A DNA stretch of 64,000 bases. Origin: an uncultured Exiguobacterium sp. (lineage in GTDB: Bacteria > Bacillota > Bacilli > Exiguobacteriales > Exiguobacteriaceae). Under the pieces are notes generated by a model, which ran no database searches, had not been told where the DNA came from, and saw only the letters and a list, made by a program, of their open reading frames with translations. This document shows, piece by piece, positions 18,564 to 27,805 of this stretch (the stretch's first letter is position 1; every line of letters begins with the position of its first letter). Both the position numbers and the translations under genes were made by a program. The DNA lies in the NCBI GenBank assembly GCA_913775715.1, contig CAJYMC010000008.1, positions 124,001-188,000 of the forward strand. The letters are read 5' to 3'.

Positions 18564-18598
18564 AGAGCAGTGGATGAGAATCCACTGCTCTATTTTTA
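18564..18598. terminator. Bidirectional terminator between dedA-like gene and antiporter
   Basis: Ten-bp stem GAGCAGTGGA/TCCACTGCTC with a six-base loop, flanked by A-rich and T-rich sequence between two convergent genes. Confidence 0.88.
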
Positions 18599-18608
18599 TG
18601 TGTGAGAT

Positions 18609-20069
18609 TCAAGCAGGAGGAAACAAGAATCGTTTCAGTGTCTTAATACGATGTTTAGGTGTCAGCAGGAGCAGTTGATCATTGCCTTCAAGAGCAGTGT
18701 CACCACGGGGAGTAATGATGTGGTCATCGCGAATGATAGCGGTGATCAAAAATTCCTGCGGTAGATCGATTTCTTGAATCGTCGTTCCGATGAACGGATG
18801 GGACATCGGTAACGTCAATTCAATGATTTCTGCGTTCGGTTTACCGATCGACATGAACTCAATGACGGTATGGATAGCAGAAGTCTGTGTCTCATTCAGT
18901 CGTAACCGTTCAGAAAGAAACGTCAACATACTCCCTTGAATCAGTGTCGATAGTAGAACCGTAAAGAAAACGATATTAAAAATCATCGATGCATTCTCGA
19001 TATCGGCAACGAGTGGGTATGTCGCAAGAATGATCGGGACCGCTCCTTTTAGACCAGCAAAGGAGATAAAGACCTTCTCTTGCCACGAATAACGAAACGG
19101 TAATAAGCTAACCCAAACGGACAGCGGTCGAGCAATGAAAATCAAAATCAACGCAAGGGCAATGGAAGACAGGATGACCCGGACATCAAGCAATTGTTTC
19201 GGGAAGACGAGCAACCCGAGAACGATGAACATCCCGATTTGAGCTAGGTGCGCCATACTCATCGTAAAGCGGACGAGTGTCTGCCGGTAGACGAGTTCAT
19301 GATTGCTAATGTAGATTGCTGTTACATAAACGGCGAGAAATCCACTAGCATGAAATGTATCAGCCAATCCGAAAGACAAGAAAGCAAAGGACATGAGTAA
19401 AATCGGATAAAAACTCGAGGATGATAGGTCGATTCGATTGATCAAGGTCGAGGCTGTCCATCCAATGAATAGACCGATTAAAAGCCCCATCGACATTTCC
19501 CAAACGAGTGAACCGAGTCCCATCAAGAGTGATGCTTCTTCAGGATTCGTCACGAACTCAAGGAATAAGACGGTCAAAAAGACAGCCATGGGGTCATTCG
19601 TGCCAGATTCGACTTCGAGTGTCGACCCCACCTTACGTCGAATCGGTTGTCCACTCAAGACAGAAAAAATAGCAGCAGCATCCGTCGACCCTACGATTGC
19701 ACCAAGTAAAAAAGCGTTTGCCCAACTGAAGCCAAGAATGTAATGGGAGGCAACCGCTACGATGGAAGTAGCAATGAAGACGCCAAACGTTGCAAGAGAA
19801 AGCGAAGGCGCGAGTTCGTGTCGTACTTCTTTCCAGGCTGTTTGCAGACCACCTTCAAACAGAATGATGATCAGAGCAACAGTTCCGAGAAGTTGGGCAA
19901 GTTCCGCATCGTCAAATCGAATGAAACCCGTAATATCACTTCCAGCAATCATACCAAGAGCGATAAAAATCAATAGAGCAGGAATATTCAGACGACTTGA
20001 TAACTTCGTCGTCCACACAGCAGCGAACAGTAGTATACCGATTAATAAAATCGTGAATTGCAAGGACAT
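18609..20069 (-). CDS. Potassium/proton antiporter, CPA1 family with TrkA-C domain
   Basis: A 486-residue protein. About twelve transmembrane segments occupy residues 1-390, with the ion-path motif EVESGTNDPMAVF characteristic of NhaP-type CPA1 exchangers. A C-terminal cytoplasmic RCK_C/TrkA-C-like domain (TLPMSHPFIGTTIQEIDLPQ onwards) ends in LLLLTPKHRIKTLKRF. This architecture matches NhaP2/CvrA-type K+/H+ antiporters; cyclic di-AMP or nucleotide control of the C-terminal domain is plausible but not shown. An AGGAG lies nine bases before the start. It is a monocistronic gene, convergent with the dedA-like gene. Confidence 0.9.
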   Translation of the reverse strand: MSLQFTILLIGILLFAAVWTTKLSSRLNIPALLIFIALGMIAGSDITGFIRFDDAELAQLLGTVALIIILFEGGLQTAWKEVRHELAPSLSLATFGVFIATSIVAVASHYILGFSWANAFLLGAIVGSTDAAAIFSVLSGQPIRRKVGSTLEVESGTNDPMAVFLTVLFLEFVTNPEEASLLMGLGSLVWEMSMGLLIGLFIGWTASTLINRIDLSSSSFYPILLMSFAFLSFGLADTFHASGFLAVYVTAIYISNHELVYRQTLVRFTMSMAHLAQIGMFIVLGLLVFPKQLLDVRVILSSIALALILIFIARPLSVWVSLLPFRYSWQEKVFISFAGLKGAVPIILATYPLVADIENASMIFNIVFFTVLLSTLIQGSMLTFLSERLRLNETQTSAIHTVIEFMSIGKPNAEIIELTLPMSHPFIGTTIQEIDLPQEFLITAIIRDDHIITPRGDTALEGNDQLLLLTPKHRIKTLKRFLFPPA

Positions 20070-20148
20070 GGCATCAAACTCCTATTCATTAAAGAATCTT
20101 CTAGTTTCATGATACAACAATTCCGATAAAAAGACTCGGATAACGATT

Positions 20149-20165
20149 GTTCAATATTTTCCACC
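20149..20165 (+). promoter_or_regulatory. 17-bp motif shared with the permease promoter
   Basis: Identical GTTCAATATTTTCCACC to that at 14218-14234. It lies 94 bases upstream of the binding-protein start and 26 bases upstream of a cre-type site, consistent with joint control of the two halves of one importer. Confidence 0.6.
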
Positions 20166-20191
20166 ACACCGGACAACTTTCTCTCTCTTCA

Positions 20192-20206
20192 TTGCAAGCG
20201 TTTTCA
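20192..20206 (+). promoter_or_regulatory. Catabolite-responsive element (cre) for CcpA
   Basis: TTGCAAGCGTTTTCA matches the CcpA consensus WTGNAANCGNWNNCW at every defined position. It lies in the promoter region of the sugar-binding protein gene and so predicts glucose repression of the importer. I found no equally good site before the permeases. Confidence 0.8.
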
Positions 20207-20259
20207 TTTATTGTGAAGGTGTAGCACGTAAATGAAACGAAATCAGGGAGGGAATCCGA

Positions 20260-21540
20260 ATGCGTAAAAGAAGATGGGCAGCATTACCTGTCGTCACAAC
20301 GGCGATGGTCGTCGCTTTGGCAGCATGTGGTGGCGGTACATTGAATAGCGATGACTCGAAAGATAGTGGTTCAAAAGATGGTAAGACGCTCAACGTATTC
20401 CAATTCAAGGCTGAAATCGCAAAAGACATGGAAAAGATGGCAAAAGCGTATGAGAAAGAAACGGGGACGAAAGTCGTCGTACAAACGGTTGGTGGTGGAT
20501 CGGATTACGGTGCTGCCCTGAAGTCGCAGTTTGCCTCTGGGAATGAACCGGATGTCTTCAACAACGGTGGCTTTACAGAAGCAAAAACATGGCAGGATAA
20601 GTTAGAAGACTTATCAGACGAAAAATGGGTCGGTGATTTAACGGATCTTGCGAAAGAGCCGATGACGATTGACGGAAAGTTATACGGCATGCCGATGAAC
20701 CTTGAAGGATACGGCTTCATCTATAACAAGGATATCTTCAAAAAAGCAGGTATCACGGAACTTCCGAAAACATTGACGGAATTAACGGATGCCTCTAAAA
20801 AGTTGAAAGCAGATGGTGTGACTCCGTTCTCGATCGGATATGGAGAGTGGTGGGTTCTTGGGAACCATTTATTGAACATTCCAGTCGCGCAACAAGACGA
20901 TCCAGATCAGTTCATCGCGGATCTCAACTCTGGAAAAGCGAAGTTCGAGGACAACAAACAGTTCAAGGAGTTCATGAATCTGTTTGATTTGACGATTAAG
21001 TATGGAAATAAAAATCCGTTGACGACAGATTATAATACACAAGTCACGCAGTTCGCTGAAGGGAAAACAGCGATGATCCAACAAGGGAACTGGGCACAAC
21101 AATTGATCACGGACGTCAATCCGGATATCAATATGGGATTCATCCCGATGCCGATCAACGATGATAAAGAAAAAATGGATCGTCTTCCTGTCGGTGTACC
21201 CAACAACTGGGTTGTTAATAAAAACTCGAAGAATAAAGCAGAAGCGAAAAAATTCCTCGAGTGGATGGCGACATCTGATACAGGAAAAGACTACATGGTC
21301 AACAAATTCAAGTTCATTCCAGCCTTCAAATCAATCGAAGCGAAAGATTTAGGACCGCTTGCGGATGATATTCAAGCGTACTCGAAAGACGGAAAAACGA
21401 TTTCATGGAACTGGTTCAAGTATCCGGATGGTGCGGTCAACGAGTTTGGAGCGATCATGCAGGCATACGTCGGTAAGCAAAAAACAGCTGACGAGATGTT
21501 GCAAGACTTCACGAAAACATGGGATAAAATGAAGAAATAA
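20260..21540 (+). CDS. Carbohydrate ABC transporter substrate-binding lipoprotein
   Basis: Extracellular solute-binding protein family 1, 426 residues. A lipoprotein signal (basic MRKRRW, hydrophobic stretch, lipobox ALAAC with lipidated cysteine 23) is followed by a Ser/Gly/Asp-rich linker and the mature domain from LNVFQFKAEI. The start has AGGGAGGG. It should deliver an oligosaccharide to the MalF/MalG-like permeases at 14.3-16.1 kb, with which it shares a 17-bp upstream motif although it is not in the same operon. A strong terminator follows directly. Confidence 0.94.
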   Translation: MRKRRWAALPVVTTAMVVALAACGGGTLNSDDSKDSGSKDGKTLNVFQFKAEIAKDMEKMAKAYEKETGTKVVVQTVGGGSDYGAALKSQFASGNEPDVFNNGGFTEAKTWQDKLEDLSDEKWVGDLTDLAKEPMTIDGKLYGMPMNLEGYGFIYNKDIFKKAGITELPKTLTELTDASKKLKADGVTPFSIGYGEWWVLGNHLLNIPVAQQDDPDQFIADLNSGKAKFEDNKQFKEFMNLFDLTIKYGNKNPLTTDYNTQVTQFAEGKTAMIQQGNWAQQLITDVNPDINMGFIPMPINDDKEKMDRLPVGVPNNWVVNKNSKNKAEAKKFLEWMATSDTGKDYMVNKFKFIPAFKSIEAKDLGPLADDIQAYSKDGKTISWNWFKYPDGAVNEFGAIMQAYVGKQKTADEMLQDFTKTWDKMKK

Positions 21541-21554
21541 GAAGTGATTCAAAA

Positions 21555-21597
21555 AAACATGCCTGTTCCGATCAATTGACGGAACAGGCATGTTTTT
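21555..21597. terminator. Bidirectional terminator
   Basis: Sixteen-bp inverted repeat (AAACATGCCTGTTCCG arm) around a nine-base loop, between the convergent binding-protein and purine permease genes. Confidence 0.93.
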
Positions 21598-21598
21598 A

Positions 21599-22888
21599 TT
21601 ATAAGAAGAACAATTGGATGAAGAAGAGCAGCGCGAATACATAAATGAGTGGATGGACGCGTTCCTTTTGGATGGCTTTCATGATCGGATAAACGATGAA
21701 GCCAAATGCAATACCGGTTGCGATGCTACCGGATAACGGCATGATCAAGATAACAAGGAAAGCCGTGAAGGCTTCACTGAAATCATCCCATGGAATTTGT
21801 TTGATGTTTTGAATCATGAAGGCACCGACTAAAATCAAGGCTGGTGCGGTAATCGCAGGAACACTCGAAATTGATTGAACGAACGGTCCGAAGATGGCAG
21901 ATAATGCGAAGAGAATCCCGACCGTCACGGACGTGAGTCCCGTTCGGCCACCTGCAGCAACACCTGCTGCAGATTCTACGTAAGCAGTTGTTGGACTTGT
22001 TCCGAACAAGGAACCAGCAACCATCGCAGTCGAATCAGATAATAGGGCGCGTTCACTATTTTTCAATGATCCATCTTCTTCAATCAATCCAGCTTGTTCA
22101 CCGACAGCGACCATCGTACCTGTCGTATCAAACATCGTTACGAGCACGAAGGAGAGGACACCACTGAACAGCCCGTATTGAAATACGTCTTGAATAGCGG
22201 TGAAAGGATTTGTGATGATCAATCCTTCTGGTAATGTCGGTAACGCGACGAAGGAATCCGAGAACTTCAATTCACCTGTCAAGAATGCGATCACCCCAGA
22301 GAGAATCATGGCGTAAAGGATAGCTCCTGGTACTCGTTTAATCGTCAAGATCGCGGCAACTAATAATCCGATGAGTGTGATAAGCGCTTCTGGTGATGTC
22401 AAGGCACCAATCGTAACCAGTGTATCTTCACTACCGACGAGAATCCCTGACATCTTGAGACCAAGTGAAGCGATGAAGAGACCGATTCCACCAGTGATAG
22501 CAAGCTTTAAAGTCATCGGAATGATTTCAATGAGTTTCGTACGGATCGGTGAGAGTGACAACAATAAGAAGATGACACCAGCGACGAACACGACTGAAAG
22601 TGCTGTTTGATATGGAATTTTTTCACCGACGACAAGTGTATATGTGAAGTACGCATTGAGCCCCATTCCAGGTGCGACTGCGATTGGTAGATTCGCGTAA
22701 AGCCCCATTAAGAGTGTACCGATCAATGTCGCGATGATCGTCGCAGAAAAAGCTTGGGCTTGAGGAATTCCGGCATCTGCTAAAATCGTCGGATTGACGA
22801 GCAGAATATATGCCATCGTAATGAACGTAACGAATCCAGCTTGGATTTCACGCTTTACGGTTGTTTGATGTGCGGCAAGTTTAAACAT
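21599..22888 (-). CDS. NCS2-family purine permease (guanine/hypoxanthine type)
   Basis: Integral membrane nucleobase:cation symporter of about 429 residues and twelve or more transmembrane segments. AGFVTFITMAYILLVNPTIL near the N terminus and GTSPTTAYVESAAGVAAGGRTGLT in the middle are characteristic of the AzgA-like branch that includes PbuG and PbuO. The inner ATG (MFKLAAH) is chosen because AAGGTGG lies before it, while the outer ATG seven codons upstream has none. No purine riboswitch is seen in its leader. The deoD gene 3 kb away suggests local purine salvage. Confidence 0.9.
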   Translation of the reverse strand: MFKLAAHQTTVKREIQAGFVTFITMAYILLVNPTILADAGIPQAQAFSATIIATLIGTLLMGLYANLPIAVAPGMGLNAYFTYTLVVGEKIPYQTALSVVFVAGVIFLLLSLSPIRTKLIEIIPMTLKLAITGGIGLFIASLGLKMSGILVGSEDTLVTIGALTSPEALITLIGLLVAAILTIKRVPGAILYAMILSGVIAFLTGELKFSDSFVALPTLPEGLIITNPFTAIQDVFQYGLFSGVLSFVLVTMFDTTGTMVAVGEQAGLIEEDGSLKNSERALLSDSTAMVAGSLFGTSPTTAYVESAAGVAAGGRTGLTSVTVGILFALSAIFGPFVQSISSVPAITAPALILVGAFMIQNIKQIPWDDFSEAFTAFLVILIMPLSGSIATGIAFGFIVYPIMKAIQKERVHPLIYVFALLFFIQLFFL

Positions 22889-22941
22889 GGATAAAAGGAC
22901 CACCTTCATAACAAATTGATTAAAAAACGAACATTGATGAT

Positions 22942-22968
22942 ATTATAGTAAAATTCATTCGGAATCAA
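22942..22968 (-). promoter_or_regulatory. Possible sigma-A promoter for the purine permease
   Basis: On the minus strand a perfect -10 TATAAT (22942-22947) is preceded by TTGATT with a 15-base spacer, shorter than ideal. Confidence 0.35.
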
Positions 22969-23085
22969 GTCGAAAGAAAAAAGAATTTATTATTCGAATC
23001 CCGAAAGAGAATATCAGGAAATGATGTAAGCGGATTCAAGGTTATGATACGATTGATTACAAGAAAAAGGATGGGGGCGCCTTTT

Positions 23086-24849
23086 ATGAAAAGTATCCGG
23101 ACACGTTTGATTCGTCTCGTCGTCCTGGCGATCTTAATTCCGACGGCCCTCGCGACTTCGATTTCCTACTTGTATGTGCGGCACCAAAACATCGAACAGG
23201 CAGAACGTTCTAGCCTAAATGTGTTGACGCGGGGAAATACACAGGTGACCCATTACATAGAGGACATTCGACGTCTTTCGACGAGTTTATATGCGAACCG
23301 CTCGTTGATGAACATCATGCGAGTCGGAGCGGATCAGGAATTAGACGAATCTGATGGAGTCGTCTCGCGGGCGATGTTAGGTCTATTTTTATCTCGACAA
23401 GATATTGAGCAGTTGCATTTCGTCATCTTAAATGGTTATTCGGAGTATTCGGTCTACAACATGAAAACGACGAGTCGGGGAACGTTTGATTGGATGCAAG
23501 AAACGGATTATTTTCGATTGATGAAACAAAAAAGTGGCTGGTTGATTGACGGAGCGCACACGATTGAACCATACAATGTGCACACGATGATTCTTGATGA
23601 GAAACAAGTCGTTAGTTTTCGTTATCGAATTGATCGTGTCGAAACAGATGAACCACTCGGCTTCCTTTCGGTGGATATTCCGGTTCGGGTATTTGAACAG
23701 CAATTAAAATTGTTTGAGAATGATCCGGATGAATCGTTATGGTTGATGACCGATCAACGTGTTCTGGCACAGACTGGCGCAAAAATGAATCTACCTATCG
23801 ACCAATTCACTGGACAGAGTGGAAGTCTACGTGTCGGAAAATCGTTCATCGTCTACTCGAAGACGATGACGAATGGTATCCCGCTGACACTGATCAAACG
23901 GATTCCGTATGCATCTGTCATCCAAGGGGCAAACGAGACGGCATTGATCCTCGTACTGATCGGTCTCGTTTCTCTTATCGTCATGATCATTGCCGCAAGT
24001 CTCGTTGCCATGCAGATCACGAAACCCATCAAGCAGTTGACGGCAAACGTCTGGCGAGTCGAACAGGGGGATTTATCGGCACCGTTCATTGCCACGACGA
24101 ATGACGAGATTGGATTACTCAATCGTCAGTTCCAACGCATGATTCAACGGATCGATCGTTTGATTAAACGGGAATATCGGTTGGCGCTCGAAAATCGGAC
24201 GAATGAGCTTCGGGCCTTACAATCTCAACTCAATCCTCACTTTCTATTTAACGCCTTACAATCGATCGGAACGACGACGTTACAGGGGGATCGGAAGATT
24301 GCATACCGCTCTATCACCGGGTTATCGCAGATGATGCGCTACTCGATGAATAATGAACAGACGATCGTAACCCTAAAACAAGAAGTCGATCATCTTCAAG
24401 CGTACATCCGACTGCAACAGCAACGTTTTCCTGAGCGATTCCGTTACATCGTAGACGTCCCGTGGCACCTCAATGACATTGAAGTGCCGAAGATGATCTT
24501 ACAACCGTTTGCTGAAAACTATTTTAAACACGCCTTCCGTCAACAATTAGCAGCGACAGAAAACTATCTTGCCTACAAAGTCCGAACGGATGGCGGACGT
24601 CTCATCATTCAAATCGAGAATAGCGGTGCCGTCCTCGAAACAGGACGACTTGAAGAAATCGATCGCAAAATGCGCATGCATCGTAGTCCAGAGGATCTTG
24701 AGACGAGCGGAATCGGTCTCCACAATATCTACGAACGTCTCTTGATATTTTACGGGGAGGAAGCAAGTATGACCCTCTCTTCTCCAGTGACAGAGGGAGG
24801 ATTCAAAATCGTGATTCGGATTCCATATGAGAAGGGGGATTTGGCATGA
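23086..24849 (+). CDS. Sensor histidine kinase, YesM type
   Basis: Membrane sensor kinase of about 587 residues. A transmembrane segment near residues 8-30 is followed by a large extracellular region (possible dCache fold) and a second membrane segment near 285-308. A HAMP domain (MQITKPIKQL to FQRM) leads to the His_kinase block SQLNPHFLFNALQSIG with the phospho-accepting histidine, then a HATPase domain with the ETSGIGLHNIYERL box. The chosen ATG has GGGGG eight bases before it; an ATG 14 codons upstream is possible. Its stop overlaps the response regulator start. This family usually controls carbohydrate ABC importers, which fits the one nearby. Confidence 0.92.
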   Translation: MKSIRTRLIRLVVLAILIPTALATSISYLYVRHQNIEQAERSSLNVLTRGNTQVTHYIEDIRRLSTSLYANRSLMNIMRVGADQELDESDGVVSRAMLGLFLSRQDIEQLHFVILNGYSEYSVYNMKTTSRGTFDWMQETDYFRLMKQKSGWLIDGAHTIEPYNVHTMILDEKQVVSFRYRIDRVETDEPLGFLSVDIPVRVFEQQLKLFENDPDESLWLMTDQRVLAQTGAKMNLPIDQFTGQSGSLRVGKSFIVYSKTMTNGIPLTLIKRIPYASVIQGANETALILVLIGLVSLIVMIIAASLVAMQITKPIKQLTANVWRVEQGDLSAPFIATTNDEIGLLNRQFQRMIQRIDRLIKREYRLALENRTNELRALQSQLNPHFLFNALQSIGTTTLQGDRKIAYRSITGLSQMMRYSMNNEQTIVTLKQEVDHLQAYIRLQQQRFPERFRYIVDVPWHLNDIEVPKMILQPFAENYFKHAFRQQLAATENYLAYKVRTDGGRLIIQIENSGAVLETGRLEEIDRKMRMHRSPEDLETSGIGLHNIYERLLIFYGEEASMTLSSPVTEGGFKIVIRIPYEKGDLA

Positions 24850-25550
24850 ACGTATTGATCGTAGACGATGAACGACATGTACGAGAAGCGGTCAAACTGC
24901 TTGGAGAATGGGACAGTTGGCAGGTCTCAAATCTTTACGAGGCGGAACATGGGGAAGAAGCAAAGCGTTTACTGGATACCGGAACGATCGATTTAATGCT
25001 GACTGACGTCGAAATGCCAGGACTCGACGGATTAACGTTACTGGAATGGACAAAAAATCATCATCCAAAGGTCGTCACGATCGTGCTGACAGGGTATGAT
25101 GATTATACGTATATGCGGCGTGCCATTTTGCATCAATCCTTTGATTACTTATTGAAGCCGGTTGATCCAGATGTACTCAATGATGCCTTGTCCCGCGCGA
25201 TGGAATGTATCCAGCCGGTAGTGGAATCAGGGGAGGCGATTGATCAAATCGCAAAATACATCGAAACGCATTATGCGGAAGAATTGACACTGCAATTCAT
25301 GAGCGAACGGTTTTACTTGAGCCGAGAGTATATATCACGACGCTTCAAACAGCGTTTTTCTGTTAACTTATCTGATTACATTCAAACGATTCGTTTGAAT
25401 CGAGCGAAAGAATTGTTGAGCGAGACGGAAGCGCGTATTTACGAAATCGCACTTGAAGTCGGATATCAGGACGATAAGTATTTTCGGAAAGTGTTCAAAA
25501 AACAATTCGGTATGACACCGAACGAGTTTCGTGAATTGTTGTCGATTTAA
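24846..25550 (+). CDS. Response regulator with AraC-type output, YesN-like
   Basis: REC domain with phospho-acceptor aspartate 54 (LMLTDVEMPG) and conserved lysine at about 103 (YLLKPVDP), joined by a short linker to a C-terminal AraC/XylS DNA-binding domain (two helix-turn-helix units, ending YFRKVFKKQFGMTPNEFRELLS). At 234 residues it is much shorter than typical YesN proteins because the middle region is missing. The four-base overlap with the kinase gene indicates a cognate pair. A likely target is the shared 17-bp motif before the importer genes (inference). Confidence 0.92.
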   Translation: MNVLIVDDERHVREAVKLLGEWDSWQVSNLYEAEHGEEAKRLLDTGTIDLMLTDVEMPGLDGLTLLEWTKNHHPKVVTIVLTGYDDYTYMRRAILHQSFDYLLKPVDPDVLNDALSRAMECIQPVVESGEAIDQIAKYIETHYAEELTLQFMSERFYLSREYISRRFKQRFSVNLSDYIQTIRLNRAKELLSETEARIYEIALEVGYQDDKYFRKVFKKQFGMTPNEFRELLSI

Positions 25551-25574
25551 ATGACTATCGAGGAGGAATCGTAC

Positions 25575-26282
25575 ATGAGTGTACACATTAACGCAGCTGA
25601 AGGACAAATCGCCGAAACGGTCTTACTTCCAGGAGATCCGTTACGTGCTAAATACATCGCTGAGACGTTTTTAGAGGATGTCGTTCTTTATAACGAAGTT
25701 CGAGGAATGTATGGCTTCACAGGTACTTATAAGGGTAAAAAAGTTTCGGTTCAAGGAACAGGTATGGGTGTACCATCGATGTCGATTTATGCGAACGAAC
25801 TCGTTCAATCATACGGTGCGAAGAACTTGATCCGTGTCGGAACTGCCGGTGGGATCACGCCAGATGTTAAAGTCCGTGACGTCGTCATCGCGATGAGTGC
25901 TTCGCATGACATGGCACAGAACCGTGTCCGTTTTAACGGACTAGACTACGCGCCGACAGCTTCTTTTGATCTGTTGCATAAAGCGTATACAGCAGCCAAA
26001 GAACAAGGTATCGATGCAAAAGTCGGTCAAATCTTCACGACGGATCAGTTTTATCAAGATGATTTCCATCACTTCAAAAAATGGGCAGATTTCGGTTGCC
26101 TCGCGATCGAAATGGAAGCAGCAGGTCTATATACGCTCGCTGCGAAACATAAAGTAAACGCATTAACGATCTTGACGATTTCAGATCATCTGTTGACAGG
26201 TGAAGAAACGACTTCGGAAGAGCGTCAAACGACATTCAACGATATGATGAAAGTCGCGCTCGAGACAGCGATTCAATTGTAA
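25575..26282 (+). CDS. deoD: Purine-nucleoside phosphorylase, DeoD type
   Basis: Trimeric/hexameric NP-I family enzyme that phosphorolyses purine (deoxy)nucleosides to base and (deoxy)ribose-1-phosphate. The 235-residue protein shows [15 protein letters not shown] at the N terminus, RVGTAGGI for phosphate binding and [12 protein letters not shown] for ribose binding, with the catalytic aspartate in TISDHL. The ATG after GAGGAGGAATCGTAC is chosen over an in-frame codon eight positions upstream. It follows the response regulator gene by 24 bases and may be co-transcribed with it, although the functions look unrelated. Confidence 0.96.
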   Translation: MSVHINAAEGQIAETVLLPGDPLRAKYIAETFLEDVVLYNEVRGMYGFTGTYKGKKVSVQGTGMGVPSMSIYANELVQSYGAKNLIRVGTAGGITPDVKVRDVVIAMSASHDMAQNRVRFNGLDYAPTASFDLLHKAYTAAKEQGIDAKVGQIFTTDQFYQDDFHHFKKWADFGCLAIEMEAAGLYTLAAKHKVNALTILTISDHLLTGEETTSEERQTTFNDMMKVALETAIQL

Positions 26283-26290
26283 GAAGCAAG

Positions 26291-26317
26291 ACGGAGAAGC
26301 CTCTCCGTCTTTTTTCA
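26291..26317 (+). terminator. Terminator after deoD
   Basis: Eight-bp stem GACGGAGA/TCTCCGTC with a four-base loop followed by six T residues. Confidence 0.92.
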
Positions 26318-26382
26318 TATCGAAAAAGAGATATGGTAAGATGAAGACAGTGTTATAGATCAGTTAAAGGGGAGATTCTCGG

Positions 26383-27765
26383 ATGGAAACAACGATGACA
26401 GAGACAGTTCTTTCAGAGCGCCTGCAAATACAACGGCACTTTTTCCGGACAGGGGCTACACGCAGTCTAGCCTTCCGTTTAAGTATGCTGACGTTCTTAC
26501 GCCAAGCGATTGAAACGCATGAAGCGGCGATCTATGCGGCATTAAAACAAGATCTCAATAAAGGACAGCATGATGCTTTTACGACGGAAATCGGTTTCGT
26601 TTATGGAGAGATTCAACGGATGGAGCGACAACTCCGTCGACTGGCACGCCCGAAGCGTGTCGCAACACCGCTTTTGCATATCGGCTCAAAAAGTGAAATC
26701 CAGTACGAACCTTATGGCAATGTGCTCGTGATCGCACCATGGAACTATCCTTTCCAGCTGGCACTTGCTCCAGTCATTGGTGCGATTGCAGCGGGGAATA
26801 CGGTCGTCCTAAAACCATCCGAGCTGACACCGAACGTCTCTCGTGTATTACGAGAAGTTTTTGAAACGGCATTCCATGAACGATTCGGAATCGTCATAGA
26901 AGGAGATGCTGAAGTCAGTAGCGCTTTATTAAACGAACGTTTTGATTATATCTTCTTTACGGGTTCCACACGCGTCGGAAAAATCGTGCATCAAGCTGCA
27001 GCGAAGCATTTGACACCGGTCACACTTGAACTGGGTGGGAAATCACCGACGATCGTTCACAAGGATGCGGATCTACGTCTGGCAGCGAAGCGGATCGCAT
27101 GGGGAAAATGGCTGAATGCCGGACAGACATGTATTGCCCCGGATTACGTATTGATCCATGAAGACGTCAAAGAACGTTTCTTGCAGTTGATTGAAGAAGA
27201 AGCCTTCAAACAGTACGGAAATGGCGTCGGCGTCTCATCCTACGTCAAAATCGTATCGGACGACCATTTAAATCGTTTAAGCAGTTATTTGACGCAAGGA
27301 ACGATCGAATTCGGTGGACAAGTCGATCCGGAAACGCGCAAGATGGCGCCGACCGTCATCACAGGTGTGGCAACGGATGCCCCATTGATGCAAGACGAAA
27401 TCTTCGGACCGATTCTACCGGTATTGACATACCGTGAAATCGAAGAAGTTATCACATTCGTCAACGATCGTGATAAACCGCTTGCACTTTATCTGTTTAC
27501 GGAAAATAAAGCCGTTGAACATCGTGTTCTTGAGCGGATTTCGTTCGGTGGTGGGTGCGTCAATGACACATTGATGCATGTCGCACAGCATCATCTACCA
27601 TTTGGTGGAGTCGGAGCGAGTGGGATGGGTGGATATCACGGAAAATACAGCTTCGAGACGTTCAGCCATCGAAAAGGAATCGTCAAAAATACGACAGCAT
27701 TTGATCTGCCGTTCCGCTACATGCGAACAAATAGCAATTCCAAATGGATGCGCTTTTTGTTATGA
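26383..27765 (+). CDS. Aldehyde dehydrogenase, class 3-like
   Basis: NAD(P)-dependent aldehyde dehydrogenase of 460 residues. Catalytic residues are visible: asparagine 121 (APWNYPF), glutamate 216 (TLELGGKSP) and cysteine 250 (NAGQTCIAPD). The short length, absence of an N-terminal extension and the hydrophobic C terminus place it with class 3 fatty/aromatic aldehyde dehydrogenases such as B. subtilis YwdH. The start is ATG behind AAAGGGGAG. It stands alone between deoD and the teichoic acid genes; substrate unknown. Confidence 0.92.
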   Translation: METTMTETVLSERLQIQRHFFRTGATRSLAFRLSMLTFLRQAIETHEAAIYAALKQDLNKGQHDAFTTEIGFVYGEIQRMERQLRRLARPKRVATPLLHIGSKSEIQYEPYGNVLVIAPWNYPFQLALAPVIGAIAAGNTVVLKPSELTPNVSRVLREVFETAFHERFGIVIEGDAEVSSALLNERFDYIFFTGSTRVGKIVHQAAAKHLTPVTLELGGKSPTIVHKDADLRLAAKRIAWGKWLNAGQTCIAPDYVLIHEDVKERFLQLIEEEAFKQYGNGVGVSSYVKIVSDDHLNRLSSYLTQGTIEFGGQVDPETRKMAPTVITGVATDAPLMQDEIFGPILPVLTYREIEEVITFVNDRDKPLALYLFTENKAVEHRVLERISFGGGCVNDTLMHVAQHHLPFGGVGASGMGGYHGKYSFETFSHRKGIVKNTTAFDLPFRYMRTNSNSKWMRFLL

Positions 27766-27805
27766 TGAGCTGTATTGAATCTATGGTATGAGAGGGATTT
27801 TGATT

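Noticed and set aside
22889..23043. Purine riboswitch before the NCS2 permease
   Set aside because: The leader is only about 100 bases, A+T-rich and shows none of the conserved purine aptamer loop sequences.
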